A stretch of DNA of 64,000 bases from Oscillatoria sp. CS-180 (GCF_028330965.1 NZ_JAQMUB010000081.1:62001-126000); one strand, 5' to 3'. Positions 1 to 8,586 are shown, counted from the first letter of the stretch. A program made the numbers and translations. Notes: generated by a model from the letters alone, not told the origin.

Positions 1-171
1 ACCCACCCCCAAACCGACTTGGGTAGCCGAAAGTCCTACCTGATTAACAAAGAAGATGGGGGCATAGAACAAGACAAAGCCGATGCCGACTTGGGACAGC
101 AGACGGCCAGCCGCCAGTATCCAAACGCAGCGATCAAGATTTGGCAGCCAGCCCCGAATCGGATTTCCCAC
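1..171 (-). CDS. MFS transporter, N-terminal fragment (runs off the window start)
   Basis: Reading the minus strand from a GTG at 169-171 gives 57 open codons that continue past base 1, with an in-frame TAA just upstream of the start. The product begins with a short basic segment, then a hydrophobic helix containing GRLLSQVGIGFVLFYAPIFF and the loop NQVGLSATQVGLGVG. That is how the first helix and first cytoplasmic loop of major facilitator superfamily permeases look. Only about an eighth of a typical 400-residue permease is visible, so the substrate cannot be guessed. The GTG start is inferred from the upstream stop and could be replaced by another start in the same short segment. Confidence 0.6.
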   Translation of the reverse strand, partial: MGNPIRGWLPNLDRCVWILAAGRLLSQVGIGFVLFYAPIFFVNQVGLSATQVGLGVG

Positions 172-310
172 AATACGCTGTCCCAGCGATTAACTGCACC
201 CTGACAGTGTATCGAGGTAGAGACTCTCCCAACCTATCCACAGCGGTGGACTATTGTCCTACCGGCAACGGGCATAGCAGTCCACCCCGCTGTCCCGCCG
301 ACATAGGGGC

Positions 311-1240
311 TCAAAGCGCCTCAACGACGGCCTTCATCGCCTGATCAACGGTGGGATACTGATAGGTGAAACCCGCTTCCGTCAGATGTCTGGGCACAAC
401 TTGCTGTCCTTCTAAAACAACCACTGCCCCATCGCCTAACAACGCCTCAATCACAAAATCGGGTACGGGTAGCCAAGACGGTCTGTTGAGTGCTTGTCCC
501 AAAGCTTCACAGGCCTCGCCCATGCGGACCGGATTCGGCGCTGTTGCGTTGTAGACCCCTGACATATGGGAATCAGTTAAAGCCTTGACCAGGAGAGCCA
601 CCAGGTCATCAATATGAATCCAAGAGAACCATTGCTGGCCGCTGCCGATGGGACCGCCTGCAAACAGTCGGAAGGGAGTCAACATTCGACCCAGTGCCCC
701 TCCTTCACCCAAAACAATGCCGATACGAGGAATGACTAGACGGACTCCCTCAATCTCTTTAACTTTAGAGGCTTCGGCTTCCCAGGCCTGACAAACCCGA
801 GACAAAAAATCGCTGTCGTCGGGTCTGCCGGACTCATCGAAAGTCCTAGTGGGACTGGTGCCGTAGTAACCGATCGCAGACGCACTGACCAGCACACTAG
901 GCTTTGATTCCGCCTGGGCGATCGCTTCGACAATTTTCTCAGTCCCAACTTTGCGACTGTCCATAATCGCTTTCTTATGGGCCGGAGTCCACCGCTCTGA
1001 AATGGGTGCACCCGCCAAATTCACGACTCCGTCGCAACCCGAAATCGCTGCCTGCCAAGGTCCAGAGGATTGCGGTGTGTAGGCGACAAGTGTCACTTTA
1101 GGAAACGCGGATTCTGGAAACACACGGCGAGCGCGAGCGGTGTCGCGGGTCAATACCACCAGTTCGTGACCCTGCGCTTGCAGCGCCTTCACCAGCTTAC
1201 TGCCAACAAACCCGGTGCCCCCGGTAATCGCAACTTTCAC
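311..1240 (-). CDS. TIGR01777-family NAD(P)-binding epimerase-like protein
   Basis: The 309-residue protein belongs to the extended short-chain dehydrogenase fold. The N-terminus MKVAITGGTGFVGSKL carries the glycine-rich dinucleotide motif (residues about 7-13). SASAIGYYG (about residue 120) is the active-site region typical of the TIGR01777/YfcH group, and the last 50 residues match the DUF1731 C-terminal cap. Length is normal for the family. The true substrate is unknown for most members; cell-division inhibitor (SulA-like) names in databases are historical. It is followed on the same strand, with its start about 40 bases away, by the psb28-2 gene upstream, so the two may be co-transcribed. 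Confidence 0.85.
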   Translation of the reverse strand: MKVAITGGTGFVGSKLVKALQAQGHELVVLTRDTARARRVFPESAFPKVTLVAYTPQSSGPWQAAISGCDGVVNLAGAPISERWTPAHKKAIMDSRKVGTEKIVEAIAQAESKPSVLVSASAIGYYGTSPTRTFDESGRPDDSDFLSRVCQAWEAEASKVKEIEGVRLVIPRIGIVLGEGGALGRMLTPFRLFAGGPIGSGQQWFSWIHIDDLVALLVKALTDSHMSGVYNATAPNPVRMGEACEALGQALNRPSWLPVPDFVIEALLGDGAVVVLEGQQVVPRHLTEAGFTYQYPTVDQAMKAVVEAL

Positions 1241-1281
1241 TAACCCTGACTCCTTTGCACTGATATCTTCACAACGGTTTT

Positions 1282-1656
1282 TTACTGACCTGGTTCACCG
1301 TAAGCCATGCCGTTCGCTTCAGCATAGCGATGCATAAACCGCATAAACCTGTCCCAATGGTCTTCTCGGTCGATCTCGAGGGTGCACTCAACATGCTTTA
1401 GATCATCGCCCTCAGGCCCTGTGAAGATAAACTTAACGCCGGATGGCTCAATCGTAATAATCCCTTCGCTATCAGTCAGCCTGAGTGCTCTAGAGAAACG
1501 ACTGCGGAAGCTTTTAAATTCTTCGATCGCTTGCAAACGCTCAAACAGCAGCAATACGATGCGATCGCCTGTTGCCTTATCTTGTCTGAGACTGACATTG
1601 CTAATTTCTTCGGAAATGCCATCGAAAAACTCAACTGTAGGGACCTCAGAAGCCAT
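1282..1656 (-). CDS. psb28-2: Photosystem II assembly factor Psb28, probably the Psb28-2 paralogue
   Basis: The 124-residue soluble protein starts with VEFFDGISEEISNVSLRQ and ends with HWDRFMRFMHRYAEANGM, closely following the Psb28 pattern (I-x-F-x-x-G-x-x-E near the N-terminus; E/HWDRFMRFMxRYAExNG near the C-terminus). In between lie a D-S-E-G turn and SGVKFIFTG, corresponding to DEEG and KFIxG. Psb28 proteins bind PSII assembly intermediates on the cytoplasmic face, near CP47 and the acceptor side. The second paralogue (Slr1739 in Synechocystis) is less similar to Psb28-1 in the middle, as this one is, so I call it Psb28-2 by inference. Family assignment is firmer than paralogue assignment. 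Confidence 0.8.
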   Translation of the reverse strand: MASEVPTVEFFDGISEEISNVSLRQDKATGDRIVLLLFERLQAIEEFKSFRSRFSRALRLTDSEGIITIEPSGVKFIFTGPEGDDLKHVECTLEIDREDHWDRFMRFMHRYAEANGMAYGEPGQ

Positions 1657-1700
1657 AGGAAAACTGACAAACTCAGGTCTTCAGTATAACGAGAAGCGGT

Positions 1701-2381
1701 TCACCGTCCGAGACGATATCCTTTGCCATACACAGTGTGAATGAGGGGCAATGTTCCTTTCGGCTCAATTTTTCGCCGCAGTAGTCGCATCTGAGCTGCA
1801 AGCACGTTACTGGCGGGTTCATCGGTATCTTTCCAAACGGCCTGATGAATCTGAGTATGTGTCAACACTTGGTTGGGATGACGCAGCAGGTAGCCCAGCA
1901 GTCGAGTCTCTTTTTCTGACAGTTCAATCATCTGTTCCTGTCGATAGGCTAATTGATTGGCTTCGTCGAGTTCCAAGTCTTCGTACTGGAGTCGGACGGG
2001 CCGCTGAGGGGCCTCTAGCGTAGGCGGTCGCCGTAACAAAGCCCGCACTCGTGCTAGCAACTCTCTTAATTCAAAAGGTTTGACAATGTAGTCATCGGCC
2101 CCGGCATCAAGCCCTTCAACCCGGTCGTCTAGAGTATCTTTGGCCGTCAGAAATAGAACGGGGGTAGCGTCGCCTCGCGATCGCACTTGCTGGCAAACCT
2201 CTAACCCACTGAAGTGCGGCAGCATCCAGTCTAGGATCAAGAGGTCATATCCCCCTTGGGCAGCTAACTGTCTTCCGGCTTGCCCATCAAAAGCCACATC
2301 CACCTGATACCCTTCCCGCGATAGCACACGGCTTAAGGGTTCCGCGAGTTCAGCTTCATCATCAACCAGCAAAATTCTCAT
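1701..2381 (-). CDS. OmpR/PhoB-type two-component response regulator
   Basis: The product has an N-terminal receiver domain (residues 1-115): acidic pair D7-D8, phospho-acceptor D51 in LLILDWMLP, and the conserved lysine in DDYIVKPFELRELLARVR. A C-terminal winged-helix DNA-binding domain follows (about 130-226), with KETRLLGYLLRHPNQVLT and the ending VYGKGYRLGR. I start at ATG 2379-2381 because the receiver fold begins immediately there; another in-frame ATG lies seven codons upstream. No histidine kinase is adjacent, so the cognate sensor is unknown. The sequence is RppA-like, but the target genes cannot be read from it. Confidence 0.85.
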   Translation of the reverse strand: MRILLVDDEAELAEPLSRVLSREGYQVDVAFDGQAGRQLAAQGGYDLLILDWMLPHFSGLEVCQQVRSRGDATPVLFLTAKDTLDDRVEGLDAGADDYIVKPFELRELLARVRALLRRPPTLEAPQRPVRLQYEDLELDEANQLAYRQEQMIELSEKETRLLGYLLRHPNQVLTHTQIHQAVWKDTDEPASNVLAAQMRLLRRKIEPKGTLPLIHTVYGKGYRLGR

Positions 2382-2563
2382 GAGAGAATCATACGTGAGC
2401 ATTCAAGCCACTGTAAACGTTGATCGGCGTGAGAGAACTAGTGCCGTATGCGGAATTCAAAATGCAAAATTTCAGAATACTCTGCGAGAAGAGTAAAGCT
2501 CTACAAAACTAAGCTGGATAAGCTTTCCCCATGTTTTGAAGGGTGAGCCTATTTCTACCTGTA

Positions 2564-3061
2564 CTAGCTTCTCAATTCATCAAAGCGGTAGATCACAACG
2601 CCCGTCTCGGGATGATTATCAACGCCGACATACCCTGACTTCGCCATGTCACTCAGTAAAACTTCAACCTCATCAAAATCAAGCCCAGTATCCAAAACGG
2701 CTTGAGTGACGGATAGGTAACCTGAATTATTTTTCGCCGCTTGCAGCAGCTTCATCCGTTTCTCTTGACGAGTCGGTTTCTGTACCGTCTGAGTGGCTAC
2801 AGCGGGTTGTCCCACCACATCATAGATGCCATCGCCATAGTGTGCTTTAAGTCGCCGCAGCTGATGGTCTCTAGCCATGCCGGGAACGAAGAAAACGTCT
2901 ACGAACTGGCCTATTCCGAACAGGCCAAACGTAAAGAGCCAAATGATGCCCGTCGCGATTTTGCCGTTGTAGAGTCGATGAAGACCCGAAACCCCAAAGA
3001 AACATCCGGCCCATAGCAAATACGACAGAGCGAGGCGATCGCTGCTTCCAGACGACGGCAT
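2564..3061 (-). CDS. TM2-domain membrane protein with a C-terminal winged-helix-like segment
   Basis: The N-terminal half (residues about 8-70) has two hydrophobic helices around GVSGLHRLYNGKIATGI, the signature of the TM2 domain: a short turn with G-x-H-R-x-Y-x-G. After a charged linker, the C-terminal 55 residues (LSVTQAVLDTGLDFDEVEVL) look like a small helix-turn-helix or winged-helix module, seen in other cyanobacterial TM2 proteins. The start is the ATG at 3061, which has a TGAGGAAA ribosome-binding site seven bases upstream; a TTG five codons earlier is less likely. Function is unknown. Confidence 0.7.
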   Translation of the reverse strand: MPSSGSSDRLALSYLLWAGCFFGVSGLHRLYNGKIATGIIWLFTFGLFGIGQFVDVFFVPGMARDHQLRRLKAHYGDGIYDVVGQPAVATQTVQKPTRQEKRMKLLQAAKNNSGYLSVTQAVLDTGLDFDEVEVLLSDMAKSGYVGVDNHPETGVVIYRFDELRS

Positions 3062-3535
3062 CGGTAATTTCCTCAATCAACCTAACTCGTCTATCTTAGT
3101 CAATCGGCAGTAAGTCAATGTCGGGCTATTCCGCTGCGGCAAGTAGGGATTTTGCCCTAAGGCGCTGTCCGTAAGCTCCTCTCTAGACAAAAAAATAGAC
3201 TCGAATCGTTAGCAATCTTAAAAGTGTTAAAACTTACCGGATTAGCTCTGATTTCAAAGCTCACAGAAGATTTCAATTACAGCTTGAGCCATCTATAGCG
3301 GCATGCATTTGAATCAAGCACACCCCACTCCCCGTTCCCTGCTCCCCAAGGAAAGAAGAGTCGAGTTATTGGAGGGTTGTGTCTCATTAGATGTGTCCAG
3401 AAGCGCAGCGATGCGGAAATAGCATCGTGATCATGAACCTATGGCATCACAAAACGCTTTCCGTAATCACCATTACTTTTTCTCTAAAAGTTACATCGCT
3501 ACCATGCGGAAACTTTGAGTCGTGAAAAAGGTTCT
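3062..3535. other. Intergenic gap holding a dispersed repeat
   Basis: This 474-base gap separates the divergent TM2 and CLC genes. It holds a member of dispersed repeat family B at about 3296-3351. No convincing small gene or RNA is visible. Promoters for both flanking genes must lie here, but I could not assign their -10 and -35 boxes with confidence. Confidence 0.5.
3296..3351 (+). repeat. Dispersed repeat family B, short copy
   Basis: The stretch begins GCGGCATGCATTTGAATCAA, continues with AGCACACC and then a C/T-rich run of the type TTCCCTGCTCCCC. Copies with the same order occur at 8309-8412 (inverted), 33579-33674, and more diverged at 35230-35300 and 58465-58535 (inverted). This copy lacks the right half shared by the 8.3 and 33.6 kb copies. 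Confidence 0.6.
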
Positions 3536-4939
3536 ATGACAATTGCTGCAGAAGAATTTGAGAGTATTGCCCACTCAGAGGAAAGTACCTCTGAGACCTC
3601 TCAGGAACTCAGTTATCTTCGGACATTACTGTATGCAGGAACGGTAGGCGTGGCTGGAGGAATTGTTGCCACCCTTTACTATTTTGTATTAGAAAATTTG
3701 CTGGAGTTTGTTTGGGAAACTGGGCGAGAAACGGCGTTAGGCTGGTTCCCGGCTTGGTTACCCCATTGGCATTACACCTGGATGGTTGCCACGATTGGCG
3801 GTCTGGGGGTAGGGCTGTGCCTGTACTTTTTGGGATTGCCGGGAGAAATGGCAATCGTGATTGATCGCGTCCATGATGCAGGCCGTTTAGACCCCAAGCA
3901 GACACCTGGCATGATTGCCACCTCCCTAGTTTCCATTACAGCTGGCGGTAGTTTGGGTCCAGAGGCACCCCTGGTTCAAATTAATGGCAGCTTGGGGAGC
4001 TGGTTGGCCGAAAAGCTTAACCTGTCGATCAAAAGTATGCGAACGATGACTTTCTGTGGCATGGGAGCAGCTCTAGCAGCCTTTTTCGGGGATCCCATTG
4101 GGGGACCTTTGTTCGCCTTAGAGATTCCTCATCGACGCGGCTTGGAATATTACGAGGCCGTTATTCCGGCGATGGTGGCAGGCATTTGCAGTTTCGGCAT
4201 TTTCCGTATGGGCACAGGATTGGCCGTAGGCGGAATTTACAACTTCGGACGCTTTGGCGATTTGCCCAGTCTGACGTGGCTGAACCTGTTGGAGGGGATT
4301 GCTTTGGGGGTTGCCGGTGCCTTAGCCGGAATTCTCTTTATTGGCATCTTCCGCGTCATGAAGTGGATGATTCAGAAGATTGAACATCGCCACATTTTAC
4401 TGGCGCTGTTGGGAGGATTAGGCATCGGCTGGATCGCAGTGCTCTATCCGCAAACGCTGTTCTTTAGTGAGCAGCAGATTGAGACTCGCTTATTGGCTGA
4501 ATCTGCTTCATTCACTGTCATTATGCTGCTGGGTATTTGCCTTGCCAAAATGCTGGCCATTTGTCTGACGATCCATGGAGGCTTCAGAGGTGGCTTTATT
4601 TTTCCGCTATTTTTCACAGGTGCGAGCTTGGGATTGGCGATCGCCTTTGGCATTCCTGCAATTCACCCCACTATCGCGGTCCTATGCTGCATGGCGGCGA
4701 TTAACGTCGCTATTACAAAAACACCCATCAGTACAACCATTATTCTGACAGTGTTGTCAGATACGACAATCTTGCCAGTGATTGCGATCGCGAGCTTTAC
4801 CAGCTTCCTCCTCACCAGCAATATTGGATTGCTGAAAACTCAACGCGCCAGAGCTACTCAAACAATTTCAGGTCTTGATGTCACGCCTTCTCCAGATCAC
4901 CCGAAAACAAAGCAGGAAGTAGAGCCAGCAACGGCCTAA
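3536..4939 (+). CDS. CLC-family chloride channel or H+/Cl- antiporter
   Basis: The 467-residue polytopic membrane protein has the CLC fold: many hydrophobic helices, the helix-F-type motif GGSLGPEAPLVQ (about residue 135), a GDPIGGPLFALEIP stretch, and the later GGFRGGFIFPLFFTGA motif. In classical CLCs the selectivity motif reads GREGP, with the gating glutamate third; here the corresponding position is leucine and a Glu follows two residues later. This resembles a divergent bacterial CLC branch. The start is the ATG at 3536, preceded by AAAAAGG; a TTG lies 21 bases upstream. There are no C-terminal CBS domains. Whether it is a channel or an exchanger cannot be told from sequence. Confidence 0.85.
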   Translation: MTIAAEEFESIAHSEESTSETSQELSYLRTLLYAGTVGVAGGIVATLYYFVLENLLEFVWETGRETALGWFPAWLPHWHYTWMVATIGGLGVGLCLYFLGLPGEMAIVIDRVHDAGRLDPKQTPGMIATSLVSITAGGSLGPEAPLVQINGSLGSWLAEKLNLSIKSMRTMTFCGMGAALAAFFGDPIGGPLFALEIPHRRGLEYYEAVIPAMVAGICSFGIFRMGTGLAVGGIYNFGRFGDLPSLTWLNLLEGIALGVAGALAGILFIGIFRVMKWMIQKIEHRHILLALLGGLGIGWIAVLYPQTLFFSEQQIETRLLAESASFTVIMLLGICLAKMLAICLTIHGGFRGGFIFPLFFTGASLGLAIAFGIPAIHPTIAVLCCMAAINVAITKTPISTTIILTVLSDTTILPVIAIASFTSFLLTSNIGLLKTQRARATQTISGLDVTPSPDHPKTKQEVEPATA

Positions 4940-4984
4940 CGTTTTGGACTGACGCAAACTGTCTATTACCTTGAAGGCGACTGA

Positions 4985-5009
4985 AGTCGGGTGGGATGTC
5001 CACCCGACT
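4985..5009 (+). terminator. Perfect 10-bp hairpin downstream of the CLC gene
   Basis: AGTCGGGTGG at 4985-4994 pairs perfectly with CCACCCGACT at 5000-5009 across a five-base loop. It lies 46 bases after the CLC stop and in the gap between two convergent genes. There is no run of T after it, as is common in cyanobacteria, so termination is inferred from position and stem strength. Confidence 0.5.
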
Positions 5010-5085
5010 ACGCTAGGTGTAGCAGTCAAACAGCCTATTTGCGTGAGTCGTAGAAATCTGTTTGGACTTCTTGGCAGCGATTGCT

Positions 5086-5613
5086 CTAGGGTGTGAACGG
5101 TGGCTCGTTAGCCATAGAGGTTGCCATGGCGATCGCCGCTTCCTCAGAGAAAATTGCTTGACTATAGCTCAAAATGTAAAGCGAATCGTCCTGAATCCAT
5201 TGAAACGAAGCCATTCCGCCTCGTTCCCAAAAATGAGCTTTAATGCCATCCGCTAAGTCAACTGATTTCATTGGATTGGCACCGATGAATGGCCAGAGCG
5301 GGGGCGGTTCTGACTGTGCGGCAACCACAAGCGCAGTACAGGCGATCTCCTCACAGTCGGGTTCTGTATTCAGGAAAACGACGCCTGCTTCAGGCATGAT
5401 TGATGGATACAACTCAATGTCAGATGAGATGGCAGTCGGGATGCGAAGCGGTGGAATAAGTGGGTTATCGGTTGGAATTTCATCCAGAATTGGCTCAAAA
5501 ATGGGCGCCGGAGCGGCTAGAGCAACAGTGGCAGCAAGTACGCTACCCATTGCTATTCCCAAACTCGCGGCTAGCCTGAAACCCAATTTTAAACCGGATT
5601 GAAGCGCAGACAT
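5086..5613 (-). CDS. Exported hypothetical protein
   Basis: The 175-residue product begins with a clear signal peptide: basic start, hydrophobic core LAASLGIAMGSVLAATVALA, and a predicted cut after ALA-APA near residue 34. The mature part begins with a proline-rich linker (IPTDNPLIPPLRIP). It includes a cysteine pair (DCEEIAC) and ends in a segment SLYILSYSQAIFSEEAAIAM reminiscent of membrane-facing beta-rich periplasmic domains. I do not recognise the family. It is convergent with the CLC gene. Confidence 0.6.
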   Translation of the reverse strand: MSALQSGLKLGFRLAASLGIAMGSVLAATVALAAPAPIFEPILDEIPTDNPLIPPLRIPTAISSDIELYPSIMPEAGVVFLNTEPDCEEIACTALVVAAQSEPPPLWPFIGANPMKSVDLADGIKAHFWERGGMASFQWIQDDSLYILSYSQAIFSEEAAIAMATSMANEPPFTP

Positions 5614-5809
5614 TCAGTCAAACCTCTTGAAATGTATGAGTTCAGTCTGGCTTGGGGCTATATCGCGCAACATCACCCAGTTGGCTACATGCAGAAGACC
5701 GACTTGGGTATACGACTGTAACCCGTGAAGGAGAATGACCTAATCCACTTGGCGTCTTCTTCTGGAGTATGGGCATTCAGTGTTGTGACAGCTTCGCGAT
5801 CGCTCAAAC

Positions 5810-6466
5810 CTAATTGTCCTCGGGCAAATAGTGTTGAAGATAACTTCGAATGAGCAGCTTGGTTTCTGCGATCAACTCTTGGCGAAAGGTGTGATCGCCA
5901 CGAAGCGACAGCCATAAAAGTTCAGCGGTTATCTTCGTAATCACCATTGCTATTCGCTCACAATGGGCTAGCGACAAACTGGGTTTGCGGGCATGGAAGA
6001 ATCGAGCGAGCTCATCAGTGACCCGATATTCAAAGTCGTCAATTTTTTCGATCGCAGACCAAGTAATGGTGTCTAATAGCTGTTCAAAAATGGCACGTGA
6101 ACCCGGATAGTCTGTGTAGAACTGATCAAACACGTCAATCATCTGATCAACATAGCTATCTAACGGCAAATGTATGGCCTCTGGCGTATGCAGATCAAGA
6201 AACTGGTGATATTGCATGTGCAGATAACGAATTGCCAGCGCTTTAAGAATCGCTTCTTTATCAGGAAAGAACTGATAGAGCGATCCGACCGAAACGTTTG
6301 CCTGGGCTGCGATCGCTCGGGTCGTAGTTGATTCATAGCCGACGTCCAAAAAGAGCTGTTCGGCAACGTCCAGAATCTGCTTGACTCGTTCCCGACTGCG
6401 AGCCTGTTTAGGCTGCCGCCGTATATTACTGAGGTTTGACGAGCTAGACGATTTCGGTGGGGTCAT
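5810..6466 (-). CDS. TetR-family transcriptional repressor
   Basis: The 218-residue protein has a basic, serine-rich leader, then the TetR helix-turn-helix at about residues 20-65 with TTTRAIAAQANVSVGSLYQF and FPDKEAIL, which is diagnostic. The remaining 150 residues are helical, as expected for the ligand-binding and dimer domain; its ligand is unknown. The start is the ATG at 6466. It is divergent from the membrane protein at 6679, and two copies of an 11-base palindrome lie in the shared upstream region, so it very likely represses itself, its neighbour, or both. Confidence 0.9.
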   Translation of the reverse strand: MTPPKSSSSSNLSNIRRQPKQARSRERVKQILDVAEQLFLDVGYESTTTRAIAAQANVSVGSLYQFFPDKEAILKALAIRYLHMQYHQFLDLHTPEAIHLPLDSYVDQMIDVFDQFYTDYPGSRAIFEQLLDTITWSAIEKIDDFEYRVTDELARFFHARKPSLSLAHCERIAMVITKITAELLWLSLRGDHTFRQELIAETKLLIRSYLQHYLPEDN

Positions 6467-6482
6467 CAATATGAGATTGAGG

Positions 6483-6533
6483 TTGACAAAACGTGAACAG
6501 TGTTCGTATTTTTGATGAATATGAACACTGTTC
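6483..6533 (+). promoter_or_regulatory. Promoter with twin TetR-type operators
   Basis: Two perfect odd palindromes, GAACAGTGTTC (6495-6505) and GAACACTGTTC (6523-6533), have centres 28 bases apart. They are also inverted copies of one another. A TTGACA at 6483-6488 and TATTTT at 6507-6512 (18-base spacing) form a plausible plus-strand sigma-70 promoter, with the first palindrome filling the spacer. The site is 17 bases upstream of the TetR start codon and about 145 bases before the membrane gene. The palindromes are read directly; binding by the adjacent repressor is inference. Confidence 0.75.
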
Positions 6534-6678
6534 AGATTTTAAAGTGTCTTGGCAGATGTTTCATTTCACGCGAACCCCAACGAAAGGCAAGGGTCCAGAA
6601 GAGGGTGGCTTGCTATCGTTCAGGCAGTAATCTGCCCTTTACACACAGAATCAACAGACGTAGAAGAGTTATTGAGTC

Positions 6679-7413
6679 ATGAATCGCCGAATCAAGTTAG
6701 TCCTCGACATTGTGATAGGAGCCGTCATTCCCATCCTCATTTTGAATAATCTGAGTGAGGAATTCGGGGCCGTTACAACCTACATTGTCGCTGCCCTTGT
6801 GCCAGTCGCTTGGGTTTTAATAGATTTGTTTTTGATTACTAAACGATTTAATTTCATCGCCAGCTATGTTGGAGCCTTTGCAATTATTCGTGGTCTGTTG
6901 GCATTTTGGTTTGTCGATGGTATTCAGTTTGCCTTCAAAGATAGTATGGGATCTATTTTTACAGCGATTGTATTTGGCATCTCAATTATCATTCGCAAAC
7001 CGATTATGTACTACTTTCTAGTGCAGGGTCTAAATCCAACTTCACTAGAACAAGAAAAATCCTTAAAATCATTACTTGCAGAGACAAAAGTCTATCGTTC
7101 ACTGGTTAATGGAACGATAATCGTGTTGATGGTTCATCTTTGGACAGGCATTGCCAACTTTTCCCTAAATCTCCGAATTGTACTCGCTAACTTTGGTACA
7201 CCTCTGTTCAATCAGCAGGTCGCACAGGTGAATACCATTACTCGCGTTGCCCTCGCAATACCTGAGTTTATTGGTATCGGAATTGCCGCTGTTATTATCC
7301 GTCGAGCTATGCTCTTCTATCTGCCAGAAGAGGATGATCAGGATGATAGTGAAAGCGATTTTTGGGATCTCTTGAAACTCCGCGAGGCTCAAAGGAAAAC
7401 TACTGGACTGTAG
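6679..7413 (+). CDS. Polytopic membrane protein, VC0807-like, under TetR control
   Basis: The 244-residue protein has about six hydrophobic helices (for example IVIGAVIPILIL, TTYIVAALVPVAWVLIDLFL and IFTAIVFGISIII) and an acidic tail EEDDQDDSESDFWD. The pattern, including RKPIMYYFLVQG after the third or fourth helix, resembles the VC0807 family of unknown function, though this match is from memory. It is transcribed away from the TetR gene across the operator pair, so it is the likely regulated target, perhaps an export or stress membrane protein. A leader of about 150 bases separates the promoter from the start. Confidence 0.65.
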   Translation: MNRRIKLVLDIVIGAVIPILILNNLSEEFGAVTTYIVAALVPVAWVLIDLFLITKRFNFIASYVGAFAIIRGLLAFWFVDGIQFAFKDSMGSIFTAIVFGISIIIRKPIMYYFLVQGLNPTSLEQEKSLKSLLAETKVYRSLVNGTIIVLMVHLWTGIANFSLNLRIVLANFGTPLFNQQVAQVNTITRVALAIPEFIGIGIAAVIIRRAMLFYLPEEDDQDDSESDFWDLLKLREAQRKTTGL

Positions 7414-7635
7414 GGCTTAAAGCATTGGTATTGAGAAGAAGTCTAGCGACGCAGAGCAGAAGTGCATTTGATGTGGAGTTGGATGCTGGCTAGAAAGTAT
7501 TGCATTGTTTGCAATCAATAGCTGTTCTGCCCAGATCACATTGGCATGAGTTCAAATGACGGCAACACTGTCCCGATTGATTACTTTTGTATCGCGATCG
7601 ATTTAAAAAAACGCTTTGAAGCAAGCTATGGGTGT

Positions 7636-8202
7636 TTAATAATCAAACCTATTGCGGATACGCCTTGAACTTTGATTCAGTCTTTCAATCATTGCGTGGA
7701 CATACGGTTCAGACTTGAATATACCTGCTGCTCTAGTATCATAGACACCCAATTCTGCTCTCAGACATTTGCCAATTGTGGCCTGTATGTTTCGCACTTC
7801 TATCCACTGCTTTTCTGATAAAGACTGTTCAGATGTTTGCCCTAAGATATCAATCAAATAGTTGTGATAACCCCAGACTAACTCAGCCGTAGTAGGCGTC
7901 AGAAGAAAGGCAGAGGTGGCAATCCAATGATCGTAATGATGCTGAAATTCGATCAGGTTTTGCCTATCAATCTCTCCTTGATTATGAACGTTGTATTCAA
8001 TTTCGTGATTTAAGGTATGCAATAACTGATAAAGCAAAGGATAGGCTTCAAGCCGTTTTTCAAAGAGTGATGTGGTGTATTTTTGCTCTAGCTGCTTAAG
8101 CATTTTTTGAAATTCGGTGCGTGCTTGATAGATAGCTACGAGAGAAGACGCCAATAGCGTAAGCAACCCTGATACGATAGCGATTAATAGTTCCGGCCTC
8201 AT
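7636..8202 (-). CDS. Hypothetical protein with one N-terminal membrane helix
   Basis: Starting at the internal Met (8202) places a membrane anchor right at the N-terminus (PELLIAIVSGLLTLLASSLV), followed by a predicted coiled segment (QARTEFQKMLKQLEQKYTTS) and an all-helical cytoplasmic domain with LFEKRLEAYPLLYQLLHTL. An upstream in-frame start would add 18 polar residues. The layout (anchor, coiled coil, helical domain with FEKRLEAY) recurs in small bacterial membrane proteins of unknown role. It has no operon partner. Confidence 0.55.
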   Translation of the reverse strand: MRPELLIAIVSGLLTLLASSLVAIYQARTEFQKMLKQLEQKYTTSLFEKRLEAYPLLYQLLHTLNHEIEYNVHNQGEIDRQNLIEFQHHYDHWIATSAFLLTPTTAELVWGYHNYLIDILGQTSEQSLSEKQWIEVRNIQATIGKCLRAELGVYDTRAAGIFKSEPYVHAMIERLNQSSRRIRNRFDY

Positions 8203-8586
8203 CGTTATAAATCCACAATCGTTTGGGTGGAAGTTGGCCCAATTATATGAGGTCAAGGGGTCTGTAGAGGAATTTCGCTATTGGGAATGTGGTTGAACTT
8301 TTTGATGTAACCCTGTGCAGCTTGGTCAAGTACACCTCAGTCAATCCACCTCAGTATCTTAAGGGAATAGGAAACAGGGAATAGGGTGTGCTTGACTCAA
8401 ATGTATGCCGCCCCATGTTCTTTAAGCGGGCGCTTTTGGGTTCAAACGGCAACAGTCTCTCTTAAAACAAGAAAATGATGCTTAAACACGGAATCGTGAC
8501 CTTTGATTCTGCAACAGTCTGCTTCAAAGTGATAGAAATGGTGGTTAAACAGGGATCACTGATACTCAATTGAGAAGTCGTCTGAC
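8203..8586. other. Intergenic gap holding a family B repeat
   Basis: The gap lies between two minus-strand genes and holds the inverted family B copy at 8309-8412. The rest is AT-rich, with a loosely repeated GATTCTGCAACAGTCT-type motif near 8445-8525 (AACAGTCT occurs twice, about 65 bases apart). I see no gene in it. Confidence 0.4.
8309..8412 (-). repeat. Dispersed repeat family B, long copy
   Basis: Read on the minus strand, it starts GGCATACATTTGAGTCAAGC, runs through ACACCCTATTCCCTG and a TTCCC-rich tract, then CTTAAGATACTGAGGTGGA, and ends ACCAAGCTGCACAGGGT. The copy at 33579-33674 matches along its whole length in the same order, so this is about a 100-base unit rather than simple sequence. 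Confidence 0.7.
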
